Positions 27,555 through 36,460 are shown, numbered from the stretch's first letter. The stretch is DNA of 64,000 bases from Natronospira proteinivora (GCF_024170465.1 NZ_JALJYF010000001.1:744001-808000), one strand, 5' to 3'. Program-made: numbers and translations. Notes: generated by a model from the letters alone, not told the origin.

Positions 27555-28306
27555 GCCTCAGCTGCCTCCTTCTGGATGCCTTCATAGCCGTCACGCTCCA
27601 GCTCCAGTGCCAGGTTCTTGTCGCCGGTCTTGATGATCTTGCCATCGGACAGCACATGCACCTTGTCCGGCTCCACATAGTTCAGCAGGCGCTGATAGTG
27701 GGTGACCATGACAAAGGCCCTTTCCGGATCACGCATCTGGTTGATGCCTTCAGCCACTAGCTTCAGAGCATCAATGTCCAGGCCGGAGTCCGTCTCGTCC
27801 AGAATGGCCAGGGAGGGTTCAAGTACCTGCATCTGGAAGATTTCATTGCGCTTCTTCTCACCACCCGAGAAGCCGGAGTTCACGCTGCGGCGGATGAAAC
27901 TTTCATCCATGCCCATGCGCTTCATCTTCTGCTTGACCAGCATCAGGAAGTCGGCCGAATCGATGGGCTCCTCGCCGCGATGCTCGCGAATGGCGTTCAG
28001 TGCGGCTTTGAGCAAGTAAACATTGTTCACGCCCGGAATCTCCACCGGATACTGAAAGGCCAGAAAGACGCCCTCATGGGCTCGCTCTTCCGGCTCCATC
28101 TCCAGCAGGTTCTTGCCGTGCCAGGTGGCGGAACCGCTCACTATTTCATAATCGCCGCGTCCGGCCAGGATGTGGGCCAGGGTACTCTTGCCGGAGCCGT
28201 TGGGCCCCATGATGGCGTGCACTTCCCCGGGCTTCACTTCCAGGCTCAGGCCCTTGAGGATTTCCTCGTCACCGATTTTGACCTTGAGATTGTCAATCTT
28301 GAGCAT
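27551..28306 (-). CDS. sufC: SufC, ABC-type ATPase of the Fe-S scaffold
   Basis: 251 residues. Walker A GPNGSGKST, Q-loop region AFQYPVEIPGV, signature FSGGEKKRNEI, Walker B LAILDETDSGLDID and switch histidine VTHYQRLL are all intact. SufC is a soluble ABC ATPase that drives conformational change in SufBCD; it is not a transporter. The gene starts 52 nt after sufB, the widest gap within the suf operon. Confidence 0.97.
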   Translation of the reverse strand: MLKIDNLKVKIGDEEILKGLSLEVKPGEVHAIMGPNGSGKSTLAHILAGRGDYEIVSGSATWHGKNLLEMEPEERAHEGVFLAFQYPVEIPGVNNVYLLKAALNAIREHRGEEPIDSADFLMLVKQKMKRMGMDESFIRRSVNSGFSGGEKKRNEIFQMQVLEPSLAILDETDSGLDIDALKLVAEGINQMRDPERAFVMVTHYQRLLNYVEPDKVHVLSDGKIIKTGDKNLALELERDGYEGIQKEAAEA

Positions 28307-28358
28307 GTCTTTGTACCTGTTTCTCTAAAAAATGTGTTCGGTAGCAGGGCTGTGCGCT

Positions 28359-29819
28359 TTAACCGACCGCGCCTTCCAGTGTGATGCCCAGCAGGGCTTC
28401 GGCTTCTACGGCAAACTCCATGGGCAGTTCCTTGAAGACATCCTTGCAGAAGCCGTTGACGATCATGTTGACGGCGTCTTCCTCGGAGATGCCGCGCTGC
28501 CGGCAATAGAAGAGCTGATCCTCGCTCACCCGGGAGGTGGTGGCTTCGTGCTCCACCTGGGCAGAAGGGTTACGGGCTTCGATGTAGGGGAAGGTATGAG
28601 CCCCACAACGATCGCCGATTAGCAGGGAATCGCACTGGGTATAATTGCGCGCCCCCTCGGCCTTGGGCGTGATCCGCACCAAGCCGCGATAGCTCTGATC
28701 CCCTTGCATGGCCGAGATGCCCTTGGAGATGATGGTGCTTTTGGTGTTCTTGCCGATGTGAATCATCTTGGTGCCGGTATCCGCCTGCTGGTGATTGCTG
28801 GTCACCGCCACGGAATAGAATTCCCCCACCGAGTCGTCACCACGGAGAATACAGCTGGGATACTTCCAGGTGATGGCGGAGCCGGTCTCCACCTGGGTCC
28901 AGGTGATCTTGGAGCGGTCACCGCGGCAATCACCGCGCTTGGTGACGAAGTTGTAGATACCACCCACACCGTTTTCGTCGCCCGGATACCAGTTCTGCAC
29001 CGTGGAGTACTTGATGGTGGCGTCGTCCAGGGCCACCAATTCCACCACCGCCGCATGCAGCTGGTTTTCGTCCCGCTGGGGCGCGGTGCAGCCTTCCAGG
29101 TAGGACACGCTGGCGCCTTCCTCGGCCACGATCAGGGTCCGCTCGAACTGACCCGTATTGGACGCATTGATGCGGAAATAGGTGGACAGCTCCATGGGGC
29201 ATTTCACGCCCTTGGGCACGAACACGAAGGAGCCGTCGGTAAACACCGCAGAGTTGAGGGCGGCGAAGAAGTTGTCCCGGTGGGGCACCACGGTGCCCAG
29301 GTACTGCTGAACCAGTTCCGGATACTTGTGCACCGCCTCGGAGAAAGAGCAAAAGATCACGCCGGCTTCGTGCAGCTTGGCCTTGAAGGTGGTGGCCACG
29401 GAAACTGAATCAAACACCGCATCCACGGCAACCCCGGCCAGTTGTTCCTGTTCGTGCAGGGGAATGCCCAGCTTTTCATAGGTCTCCAGCAGCTTGGGAT
29501 CAACCTCGTCCAGGCTCTTGGGGGCTTCCTCCTTCATCTGCTCCTTGCTCTTGGGCGCGGAGTAGTAGGAGATGGACTGGTAATCCAGGGGCGGATGCTT
29601 GACCTTGGCCCAGCTGGGATGCTTCATCTCTGTCCAGGCACGATAGGCCTTCAGCCGCCATTCCAGCAGCCACTCCGGCTCATCCTTCTTGGCGGAAATA
29701 TGCCGGATGACGTCCTCGTCCAGCCCCGGCGGCAGGGTGTCCTGCTCAATATCGGTGACCCAGCCGTGCTTGTATTCGCGGCTGACGATTTCGTCCATTT
29801 CTTTTTGATTGGTCGCCAT
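28359..29819 (-). CDS. sufB: SufB, Fe-S scaffold subunit
   Basis: 486 residues, normal for SufB. Family landmarks: [32 protein letters not shown], the [10 protein letters not shown] segment, and the conserved late cysteine in [12 protein letters not shown]. SufB builds the nascent cluster together with SufC and SufD in the cytoplasm. It is the first structural gene, 24 nt after the regulator gene, and is preceded by AGGAGGAAT. Confidence 0.97.
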   Translation of the reverse strand: MATNQKEMDEIVSREYKHGWVTDIEQDTLPPGLDEDVIRHISAKKDEPEWLLEWRLKAYRAWTEMKHPSWAKVKHPPLDYQSISYYSAPKSKEQMKEEAPKSLDEVDPKLLETYEKLGIPLHEQEQLAGVAVDAVFDSVSVATTFKAKLHEAGVIFCSFSEAVHKYPELVQQYLGTVVPHRDNFFAALNSAVFTDGSFVFVPKGVKCPMELSTYFRINASNTGQFERTLIVAEEGASVSYLEGCTAPQRDENQLHAAVVELVALDDATIKYSTVQNWYPGDENGVGGIYNFVTKRGDCRGDRSKITWTQVETGSAITWKYPSCILRGDDSVGEFYSVAVTSNHQQADTGTKMIHIGKNTKSTIISKGISAMQGDQSYRGLVRITPKAEGARNYTQCDSLLIGDRCGAHTFPYIEARNPSAQVEHEATTSRVSEDQLFYCRQRGISEEDAVNMIVNGFCKDVFKELPMEFAVEAEALLGITLEGAVG

Positions 29820-29843
29820 GGGTATTCCTCCTAGCCAGCGAGC

Positions 29844-30308
29844 TCAGGCGTCCTGTTGTCGGTCGTCATTCGCTTCCGGTCGGCTGGGAAACCAGCGCAA
29901 GGGAAACTCCGGTCGAATGAGCTCGTCCAGGGTGATTTCGGTCAGGGTATTGCGGATGACGTTGTTGATCTTTTGCCAGCCTTGGCCAACGCCGCAGATC
30001 GATTCCAGGCTGCAATCCCCGTCCTCGTGACTGCATTCGGTCACCGCCACCGGTCCTTCGATGGCGTCGATAATGTCGGCGGCGCTAATGTCGGTGGCGT
30101 GTCTGGCCAGGGCATAGCCGCCGGCGGCACCCCGGGTGCTGGTCACCAAGCCGCCTCGGGCAAGGGCTTTGAGCACCTTGCTGACGGTGGGGCTGCCCAG
30201 GCCGGTCCGCTGCGCCACATCCGCCGCCGAGTGGCGCATTTCCGGGTGTCTGGCCAAATGGGCCAGCACCACGGTGGCGTAGTCTGTCAATTTGCTCAGT
30301 CGCAGCAT
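29844..30308 (-). CDS. Rrf2/IscR-family regulator of the SUF operon
   Basis: 154 residues from the ATG at 30308, which has GGAGG 7-11 nt upstream. A winged helix (LTDYATVVLAHLA, TVSKVLKALARGGLV, GGYALAR) is followed by three cysteines in ECSHEDGDCSLESIC, the usual Fe-S cluster ligands of IscR-type sensors. The cluster-loaded form would be expected to bind the type-1-like operator at 30332-30344 in its own promoter and repress the operon when cluster supply is adequate. It corresponds to the SUF-associated Rrf2 regulators, sometimes called SufR, though unrelated to cyanobacterial SufR. Confidence 0.92.
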   Translation of the reverse strand: MLRLSKLTDYATVVLAHLARHPEMRHSAADVAQRTGLGSPTVSKVLKALARGGLVTSTRGAAGGYALARHATDISAADIIDAIEGPVAVTECSHEDGDCSLESICGVGQGWQKINNVIRNTLTEITLDELIRPEFPLRWFPSRPEANDDRQQDA

Positions 30309-30324
30309 TTGGACCGCCTCCAAT

Positions 30325-30364
30325 GAATGTGGACTATTTTAGTCCGAATTCATTCCTGGGGCAA
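30325..30364 (-). promoter_or_regulatory. suf operon promoter with IscR type-1-like operator
   Basis: Minus strand: -35 TTGCCC (30364-30359), 17-bp spacer, -10 TAAAAT (30341-30336). A dyad at 30325-30351 overlaps the -10; its core GACTATTTTAGTC (30332-30344) fits the core of the E. coli IscR type-1 consensus, GACTR-WWW-YAGTC, exactly. The predicted leader is about 20 nt and ends in the GGAGG site of the regulator gene. Confidence 0.8.
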
Positions 30365-30458
30365 ATCCAGGCTGGCTGGTCAGACCGGAAGATGGGGGGT
30401 AGTATGCCGCAGCTTGAACGCCCGCCCAGTTCAACCCCCTGGCCAGACAGGAAGCCGC

Positions 30459-31370
30459 ATGTTCAGAGATCACAACGAGCGGATCGGGGTCTTCTTTGCC
30501 ACCGCTACCTTCTGCTTTTACGGACTGACACCGCTGTATTTCAAGGCCGTTCAGCATGTGCCGGCCCTGGAGGTTCTGGGGCACCGCATTTTCTGGTCGG
30601 TGCTGTTTCTGGTGGGGCTGCTGTGGTGGTGGGGTGGCTCCCGGGCGGCGGCCCGTTCGCTCATGTCCTGGAAGGTGCTCCCCTGGCTGTTCCTGAGTGG
30701 CGCCATCATCGGTTTCAATTGGGGTGTTTTTATCTGGACGGTGCATGCCGATCGGGTGCTGGAAGCCAGTCTGGGCTATTACATCAACCCACTGGTCAAT
30801 GTGCTGCTGGGCTTGCTGTTTTTTGGGGAACGGCTGCGTTGGCCTCAATGGGTGGGGGTAACTTTGGCGGCGGCCGGAACCGTTAATATGGTAGTTGCCC
30901 AGGGGGTTCTGCCATGGGCGGGTCTGGCACTGGCCTTCAGTTTCGGCTTTTACGGCCTGGTGCGAAAAAAGGTGGCGGTCAAGGCCAGTATCGGCCTGCT
31001 GGTGGAAACGGCGATGCTGTTACCCCTGGTCTTGCTGGCTGCGGCCTGGGCCTGGCAGGCGGATATGCTGAGCTTTGCCCACGGCGACCTGAAGACGGAT
31101 CTGTTGCTGATTTCAGCCGGGGTCATCACCACGCTGCCCCTGATCTGGTTTGCCAATGCCGCCCGTCGTTTGCCCCTGTCGGTGATCGGATTTTTCCAGT
31201 ACATCGCGCCCACGGTCACGCTGTGCCTGGCGGTCTTTTTATTTGGGGAAGACTTCACGCCTGCTCATGGGGTGACCTTTGCGCTCATCTGGATCGCCCT
31301 GGCCCTGCTAATGGCTGATACAATTCGCTACCGTCGTCTCAGTCGATCATCCCTCGAACGGAAGGATTAA
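30459..31370 (+). CDS. rarD: RarD family EamA-type transporter
   Basis: 303 residues from the ATG at 30459 (AGGAA upstream); the longer frame would begin inside the suf operator. Ten hydrophobic helices in two EamA halves, with RarD landmarks FCFYGLTPLYFK, VLGHRIFWS, GYYINPLVNVLLG and FQYIAPTVTLCLAVFLFGE. RarD proteins are drug/metabolite-transporter-superfamily permeases of uncertain substrate; chloramphenicol sensitivity gave the name. Divergent from the suf regulator and 9 nt before the NERD gene. Confidence 0.92.
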   Translation: MFRDHNERIGVFFATATFCFYGLTPLYFKAVQHVPALEVLGHRIFWSVLFLVGLLWWWGGSRAAARSLMSWKVLPWLFLSGAIIGFNWGVFIWTVHADRVLEASLGYYINPLVNVLLGLLFFGERLRWPQWVGVTLAAAGTVNMVVAQGVLPWAGLALAFSFGFYGLVRKKVAVKASIGLLVETAMLLPLVLLAAAWAWQADMLSFAHGDLKTDLLLISAGVITTLPLIWFANAARRLPLSVIGFFQYIAPTVTLCLAVFLFGEDFTPAHGVTFALIWIALALLMADTIRYRRLSRSSLERKD

Positions 31371-31379
31371 ACCCCCAAC

Positions 31380-31922
31380 ATGGCGTATTCGGATACCTGG
31401 TTGCTGGTCGCCGCCGGCGTACTCACCCTGATTCTGCTCATGGTCCTGTGGTGGTTTATTCGCCGCCGCCACCAAAATCTCAGACATCTACTTAAACGCC
31501 ATGCCTGGCGACAGGCTCGGGATGTGGTGATCCCGGATGGCATGGATGGGCATGTGCATATCGATTATGTCCTGCTGACCCGCCGCGGGTTGGTGATTCT
31601 GGAGACCAAGGAGCTCAGCGGAGCGGTATTCGGTGCCGAGAAGATGGATGAATGGGTGATGCTGGATCGCAGTCGTCGCTACGGCTTTCGCAATCCCCTG
31701 GCGGAGCTGGATGATCGGGTGGCGGCACTGAAAAGCTTTGTCGAAGGCATTCGGGTGGAGGCTTATGTGCTGATCACCGGGCCTGTGGAGTTTCCCAAGG
31801 GACGCCCGGTGCGCACCCTTCGCATTGATGACCTGACCGACAGACTGGAACCGGTGAGCGGTGAGGTCCCGGATGGTTGGCGCGGGCTGTGGAACAAGAT
31901 TGCCGGCCGCGCTGAAGGCTAA
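31380..31922 (+). CDS. Membrane-anchored NERD-domain protein
   Basis: 180 residues. One N-terminal helix (LLVAAGVLTLILLMVLWWFI), then a positively charged stretch, then a NERD (nuclease-related) domain: HIDYVLLTRRGLVILETKE holds the D...ExK pattern of restriction-endonuclease-like folds. A catalytic role in DNA cleavage is possible but unproven for the family. It follows rarD by 9 nt and is probably in the same transcript. Confidence 0.85.
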   Translation: MAYSDTWLLVAAGVLTLILLMVLWWFIRRRHQNLRHLLKRHAWRQARDVVIPDGMDGHVHIDYVLLTRRGLVILETKELSGAVFGAEKMDEWVMLDRSRRYGFRNPLAELDDRVAALKSFVEGIRVEAYVLITGPVEFPKGRPVRTLRIDDLTDRLEPVSGEVPDGWRGLWNKIAGRAEG

Positions 31923-31961
31923 TTCCAGGGTTCCGACACGCGCCCGGAGAGAATGAGTTTC

Positions 31962-32135
31962 TTTCAGCGCTTCACGGCTCGAGTACAGGGTGGAACTGTC
32001 CCAGGGCGCATGGACCCATCCCTGGGGCTCTGGGCGCGACATCCTTGTCGCGCCCAGCCCTGGTCAGCCCCACCCTGTACTCGATCCTCCTGTCTGAAAG
32101 CAGTGGAGGTGTTAGCTGGGTTTTCCTTCAAGGGA
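31962..32135. repeat. Structured dispersed repeat, copy A
   Basis: About 175 bp between convergent genes, closely similar to copy C (55321-55504) and, inverted, to copy B (54963-55160). A perfect 15-bp outer stem (31979-31993 with 32070-32084) encloses two hairpins: CCCAGGG/CCCTGGG (32000-32026) and a perfect 12-bp stem CTGGGCGCGACA (32030-32057). Folded, it is a three-way junction. Conserved flanks include CTTCACGGCTCGA on the left and TCGATCCTC with GAAAGCAGTG on the right. Confidence 0.85.
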
Positions 32136-32136
32136 C

Positions 32137-33546
32137 CTATTGCTTCGCGTGGGCCGCCAGGACCTCTGCGACGCAGGCGGTGAGTTTCTTGCCGGTATCG
32201 ATGTGCAGAAACTCATTGGGCCCGTGGGCATTGGACTTGGGGCCCAGCACCCCGGTGACCAGGAACTGGGACTTGGGAAACTTCTCCGCTAAAAGTCCCA
32301 TGAAGGGAATACTGCCGCCCATGCCCATGTACATGGCGTCCCGCCCGAAATGATTCCGTGAAGCCTGCTGCATGGCTTCATCCAGCCAGGGATCAATGGC
32401 GGGGGCGTTCCAGCCGCCCTGGGGGGAATCAATGCTGAAGCTCACCTTGGCCCCATAGGGTGGATCGCTTTCCACTTTCTGTTTGACGGCCTCGCCCGCG
32501 GCATGGGCATCACAGGTGGGGGGCAGTCGGAAGGAAACCTTGATCGCGGTATAGGGGCGCAGCACATTGCCCGCATCGGAGAAGGGTGGAATGCCGTCCA
32601 CGCCGGTGACCGAAAGGGTGGGGCGCCAGGAATTATTGAGCAGCAGCTCGTAGGAATCGTCGGCGACCGGACGCATCCCCTCGGCTGCGAAGGGGTATTT
32701 CTTGGCAATGGTGTCGCCCAGGGCATCGGCGGCTTTGCGGGCCTGTTCAAGGCGCTCCTCGGGCATGGCCACATTCATCTCATCAATGTGGATTTGGCCG
32801 GTGGCCGGGTCTTCGATGCGTTCCATTACCTCGCGCAAGATCCGGAAGCTGGAAGGCACAATGCCGCTGGCGCTGCCCGAGTGAACCCCTTCTTCCAGCA
32901 CGTCCACCCGCAGGGTGCCCACCAGATTGCCCCGCAGGGAGGTGGTGGTCCACAGCTGCTCATAATTGCCGCATTCGGCATCCAGGCAGACCACCAGATC
33001 CGGGGTACCGATGCGCTCGGCCAGGTGATCGATATAAGGGGGCAGGTCGTAGCTGCCGGATTCCTCACAGGTCTCGATCAGGAGCACGCAACGGGCGTGG
33101 GGGATGCCCTGCTTCTGGAGGGCGGCAATGGCGGTCAGGGAGCCGAACACGGCATAGCCGTCGTCGGCACCGCCCCGACCATACAGCTTGCCGTCCCGGA
33201 TCACCGGTTTCCAGGGCCCCAGGTCCGGCTCCCAGCCGGTGAACTCTGGCTGCTTGTCCAGGTGGCCGTAGAGCACCACCGTGTCGTCCTTCTGGCCCTC
33301 CACTTCCACGTAGAGCAGTGGTGTGCGGCCTTTGAGCTTGACCACCTCCACATGCATGCCGTCCACCGGCTGTTTTTTGCACCACGCTTCTGCCTGGGCA
33401 ATGGCCTCGTCGATATAGCCGTGTTTTTCCCAGTCGGCATCAAAGTGGGGCGATTTAGCCGGAATCTTGATGTATTCCTCCAGCTCCGGAATGATCTCCT
33501 CATCCCATTTGCTGTTGACGAAGTCTTTCAAAGCATCAGTATTCAT
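32137..33546 (-). CDS. M20-family dipeptidase / carboxypeptidase
   Basis: 469 residues from the ATG at 33546 (GAGG upstream); 14 further upstream residues are rejected. A dinuclear zinc peptidase of the carnosinase-like M20 group. Expected ligands are seen: His in YGHLDKQP, bridging Asp in GGADDG, the Glu-Glu pair in CEESGS, Asp in LDAECGN and the late His in AHGPNEFLHID. A dimerisation domain sits in the middle. It likely cleaves dipeptides in the cytoplasm; no signal peptide. Its stop lies just beyond repeat copy A. Confidence 0.92.
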   Translation of the reverse strand: MNTDALKDFVNSKWDEEIIPELEEYIKIPAKSPHFDADWEKHGYIDEAIAQAEAWCKKQPVDGMHVEVVKLKGRTPLLYVEVEGQKDDTVVLYGHLDKQPEFTGWEPDLGPWKPVIRDGKLYGRGGADDGYAVFGSLTAIAALQKQGIPHARCVLLIETCEESGSYDLPPYIDHLAERIGTPDLVVCLDAECGNYEQLWTTTSLRGNLVGTLRVDVLEEGVHSGSASGIVPSSFRILREVMERIEDPATGQIHIDEMNVAMPEERLEQARKAADALGDTIAKKYPFAAEGMRPVADDSYELLLNNSWRPTLSVTGVDGIPPFSDAGNVLRPYTAIKVSFRLPPTCDAHAAGEAVKQKVESDPPYGAKVSFSIDSPQGGWNAPAIDPWLDEAMQQASRNHFGRDAMYMGMGGSIPFMGLLAEKFPKSQFLVTGVLGPKSNAHGPNEFLHIDTGKKLTACVAEVLAAHAKQ

Positions 33547-33615
33547 AAGTAACCTCATTGTCTGTTGTGACTCTTTTTGGAGTGACACAGAGGGGTGTTA
33601 TTTGAATAGATCACC

Positions 33616-33694
33616 GTAGGAGCGAATTCATTCGCGATAGGCTCGGGCGGCTCTACCAGAGGTGTCCAGAAATCGCGGATAAATCCGCTCCTAC
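33616..33694. repeat. Inverted REP pair (BIME-like)
   Basis: Two 23-nt REP units in opposite orientation: GTAGGAGCGAATTCATTCGC start at 33616-33638 and ATCGCGGATAAATCCGCTCC start at 33672-33694. Each has an internal palindrome. The same REP head (GTAGGAGCG) occurs at 42190 and 43186. CTCTG-type repeats (33725-33765) lie beside it, between the M20 and tatD genes. Confidence 0.85.
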
Positions 33695-33789
33695 GGCAAT
33701 CTAACCATTCCCGAATAAATAGTTCCTCTGTGTCCTCTGCGGATTCTCCGCGCCCTCTGCGTCAAAAATTCCAGCCCCTCTACAGCCGA

Positions 33790-34608
33790 TTAACTCGATG
33801 GTAGAGCAAAGAACCGCTCAGCGTTTTCGGTGGTTTGGCGGGCCAGGGTTTCAGGCTCCACGCCGCGGCATTCGGCCACCCGGGCCAGGATATGGGGCAG
33901 CCACTTGGGTTCGTTGCGCCGGGTCTTGGGCTTGGGCTTGAGATCCCGGGGCAGGAGATAGGGGGCATCGGTTTCTACCATGATGCGATTATCCGGAATC
34001 AGGCCCACAATATCCCGCAAATGCGTACCCCGTCGCTCATCGCAGATCCAGCCGGTGATGCCCACGTAGAGATCCAGCTCGAGATAATGTTCCAGCTCTT
34101 CCCGCTCACCGGTGAAGCAATGGATGATGGCGCGGGGCAGATCCGGCAGATACTCCTTGAGGATGGCCAGAAAATCCTCGTGGGCATCCCGTTGATGCAG
34201 GAAGACCGGGTAGCCGATGTCGCAGGCAATCTCCAACTGGGCACGGAAGGCCCGGTGCTGGTCTTCCGGTTCCGAGAAATTACGAAAGTAATCCAGGCCG
34301 CATTCCCCCACCGCCACGCAATTTTCGGACGCCAGAAAGTCCCGCAAAAGGCCGGTGGTTTCCTCCACATAATGCTTGGCCATATGCGGATGGACACCCA
34401 CCGTGCTCCAGAACTTGCCCGGCCATTGCTCGGCCAGGGCCAGGGCCTGTCGGCTGCCCTTGACGCTGGCGCCAGTGAGAATCATGCGGGTCACATTGGC
34501 GTCATCGGCTGCCTGGATGACCGTTTCACGGTCGTCGTCAAAGCTGTCGTGGCTGAGGTTGGCGCCGATGTCGATCAGGGGCGCCGGGGAGCGGGTGAGG
34601 GCGGTCAT
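33790..34608 (-). CDS. tatD: TatD-family metal-dependent hydrolase
   Basis: 272 residues, a TIM-barrel amidohydrolase-like DNase. Seen: VGECGLDYFRN (metal Glu), HQRDAHED, IHCFTGE and METDAPYLLPRD. The N-terminal HxH of many family members is replaced by DIGANLSHDSF, as in E. coli TatD proper (DIGVNLTSSQF), which supports TatD over YcfH or YjjV. TatD has 3'-5' exonuclease activity and is linked to DNA repair. It follows mtfA by 73 nt on the same strand. Confidence 0.88.
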   Translation of the reverse strand: MTALTRSPAPLIDIGANLSHDSFDDDRETVIQAADDANVTRMILTGASVKGSRQALALAEQWPGKFWSTVGVHPHMAKHYVEETTGLLRDFLASENCVAVGECGLDYFRNFSEPEDQHRAFRAQLEIACDIGYPVFLHQRDAHEDFLAILKEYLPDLPRAIIHCFTGEREELEHYLELDLYVGITGWICDERRGTHLRDIVGLIPDNRIMVETDAPYLLPRDLKPKPKTRRNEPKWLPHILARVAECRGVEPETLARQTTENAERFFALPSS

Positions 34609-34681
34609 GCCTTGGAGGTCTCCTTCGCGTTGCTTGGGATCGGGAACGAGCCGGGAATTCTGAGGGAGATTGCCCCTGGCC

Positions 34682-35464
34682 TCAAGGGCCGGGGCGATGA
34701 CTGGGCTGGACGGGGTCCTGGCGATAAAAGCGGCGGAGCTGCTCGTAGACCTCGGGCCAGGTCTGTTTCAGGCGCTCCGGTGCTTCGAAGAAGGTTTCAC
34801 TGACCACCGAGAAAAATTCCCCCGGGTTTTCCAGGGCATAGGGGTCCACCGGCGGCTCACGGTCGTCGGCTTCTACAATGGCTTGAAGGGATGCCCAGGC
34901 GGCCGTGAATACCCGCTGCCACTGGGCGGCATCCATATCCTTGTGCAGGGGCGGCGAGCCATTGGGCCCGTCGGCCAGCATGTCCAGTTTGTGGGCCAGC
35001 TCGTGGATCACCACGTTGTAACCGCTTTGACTGTCCGTGGCCTGGACATCCTCCCAAGAGAGAATGACCGGACCCTGGCCCCAGGCTTCCCCGCTCAAGG
35101 GATGCCGGTCCCGGTGAACCACGCCGAAATCATCCTCATACTCGTGTTGGGGGATGAATTCCGCAGGGTAAACGATTACCGAATACCAGCCCTCATACCA
35201 ATCCAGGCCCAGCTCCAGGATGGGTACCACCGCCATGGTGGCAATGCGCAGCTGCATGGCATCGTCGAGGTGCAGTCCGCCGCCCGACTCGAATTGTTTT
35301 CTGAGAATAAAGCGCAGGGACAGGGATTTCAGACGTTCCCGTTCCGCGCCCTGGTAACGCCGGGCCACCGGCCAGTCGGCGATGGCCGACTCCCATTGGG
35401 CGTGATTCACGGGCAGTCGTTTGAGACGATAGTCTTCTCGCCAGCGGCGTAAAATTCCGAACAT
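34682..35464 (-). CDS. mtfA: MtfA-type zinc-dependent peptidase
   Basis: 260 residues. VVIHELAHKLDMLAD contains the HExxH metallopeptidase motif, and PAEFIPQHEYED and ENPGEFFSVVSETFFE match MtfA (YeeI). In E. coli MtfA binds the glucose regulator Mlc and has aminopeptidase activity; whether an Mlc target exists here cannot be judged. Cytoplasmic, no signal. It is divergent from the DUF4389 gene with a 64-nt spacer. Confidence 0.9.
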   Translation of the reverse strand: MFGILRRWREDYRLKRLPVNHAQWESAIADWPVARRYQGAERERLKSLSLRFILRKQFESGGGLHLDDAMQLRIATMAVVPILELGLDWYEGWYSVIVYPAEFIPQHEYEDDFGVVHRDRHPLSGEAWGQGPVILSWEDVQATDSQSGYNVVIHELAHKLDMLADGPNGSPPLHKDMDAAQWQRVFTAAWASLQAIVEADDREPPVDPYALENPGEFFSVVSETFFEAPERLKQTWPEVYEQLRRFYRQDPVQPSHRPGP

Positions 35465-35528
35465 GAGTTAAATGAGCTTTTTGCGCTAGACTAGGTCAGG
35501 ATACTACGTCACAAACCTGGGAGGCTCC

Positions 35529-35945
35529 ATGAGCACAGATGAATTTGATACGGATGAGCTGAAAGAGCATGTGACTGCACGCCAGACCTGGCTGCGTTTG
35601 GTGTATATGGTTATTTTCCTGTTTTTTGCCTGGGTGGCCAGTTTTGTTTTCGGGGTGGTCATTCTGGTGCTCTTCCTTTGGCATCTGTTTTCCGGCAAGC
35701 CCAACCCCCAGGTCAAGGCCTTTGGCCAGAGTATGAGCAGTTGGGGTTATCAGGTGTTGCGCTTTCTGAGCTATAACAGCGAGGAACTTCCCTTTCCCTT
35801 TGATGCCTGGCCCAGTGGTCCGGTGGACGGTGCTGCAGCGCCCCGGAAGAAGGCGACCCGCAAAAAGGCCGCCAAGAAGAAGAAAACCGCAAGCACCGGG
35901 ACCGGTGGCAGCGACAATGAGTCGGATGAAAGGAAGAACAGCTGA
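35529..35945 (+). CDS. DUF4389 small membrane protein
   Basis: 138 residues. Two hydrophobic stretches (about 23-60) with WLRLVYMVIFLFFAW and VVILVLFLWHLFSGKPN, then FGQSMSSWGYQVLRFLSYNSEELPFPF typical of DUF4389. The C-terminus is a long lysine/arginine-rich tail (RKKATRKKAAKKKKT) ending in an acidic, Ser-rich segment. Function unknown. GGGAGG precedes the ATG. Its stop overlaps the next start in TGATG, suggesting coupled translation with the MAPEG gene. Confidence 0.85.
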   Translation: MSTDEFDTDELKEHVTARQTWLRLVYMVIFLFFAWVASFVFGVVILVLFLWHLFSGKPNPQVKAFGQSMSSWGYQVLRFLSYNSEELPFPFDAWPSGPVDGAAAPRKKATRKKAAKKKKTASTGTGGSDNESDERKNS

Positions 35946-36352
35946 TGGCCGCCGAAATTTGGGCCCTGGTGTTCATGTGCCTGTTTGTCGCCCTGGCCTG
36001 GTTTCCGGCCTCGGTGGCCAAGAAACAGGCCTATGGACTTCGCTGGCTGGCCTCCAACCGGGAAAGCGAGGGCCTGCCGCCCCTGCCGGAATGGGGTCAG
36101 CGGGCCATGCGGGCCCATGACAATCTCCGGGATAACTTCCCGGCCTGGGCGGCCTTGGTGCTGCTGATCATCGTCATGGACTGGAGCTCGGCCACCAGCG
36201 CCTGGGCGGCAACATTGTTTCCCATCGCCCGGGTGGGTCATATGGTGAGCTATATCGGCGGCTGGTTCATGCCCCGGTTCATCTGCTACACCGTTGGCCT
36301 GATCTGTACCCTGGTGCTGGCCGGCGTGGCCATCTGCGGCTTGCTGGCCTGA
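35945..36352 (+). CDS. MAPEG-family membrane protein
   Basis: 135 residues with four hydrophobic helices. The MAPEG pattern is visible: basic ASVAKKQAYGLRW near the N-terminus, the conserved RAMRAHDNLRDNFPAW loop, and ARVGHMVSYIGG with FICYTVGLICTLVL. Family members are glutathione- or eicosanoid-linked membrane enzymes; the bacterial short forms are uncharacterised. It is translationally coupled to the DUF4389 gene. Confidence 0.87.
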   Translation: MAAEIWALVFMCLFVALAWFPASVAKKQAYGLRWLASNRESEGLPPLPEWGQRAMRAHDNLRDNFPAWAALVLLIIVMDWSSATSAWAATLFPIARVGHMVSYIGGWFMPRFICYTVGLICTLVLAGVAICGLLA

Positions 36353-36377
36353 CAGATACTATCGCTTGGGGGTTTAA

Positions 36378-36393
36378 CACGGAGACCACGGAG
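36378..36393. repeat. Short CACGGAG array (two units)
   Basis: CACGGAGAC followed by CACGGAG, preceded by TTAA as in the longer arrays at 42115 and 43122. No REP unit follows here. Confidence 0.7.
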
Positions 36394-36430
36394 AAAAGCA
36401 GGAATGATGTCTCCGCTTAGGCAGGCATAA

Positions 36431-36460
36431 AAAAACGGCGGCCCTCGGGCCGCCGTTTTT
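36431..36460. terminator. Bidirectional terminator between MAPEG and amidohydrolase genes
   Basis: A-run, 8-bp GC stem ACGGCGGCC/GGCCGCCGT with a CTCG loop, then T-run. It lies between convergent genes and can end transcripts from both sides. Confidence 0.92.

Noticed and set aside
31962-32135. Integron attC site
   Set aside because: The repeat is palindromic and of suitable size, but the R'/R'' core (GTTRRRY and RYYYAAC) is not present and no integrase is in the window.
33790-34608. Missing HxH metal motif in TatD
   Set aside because: E. coli TatD itself has DIGVNLTSSQF at this position, so this is normal for the subfamily.
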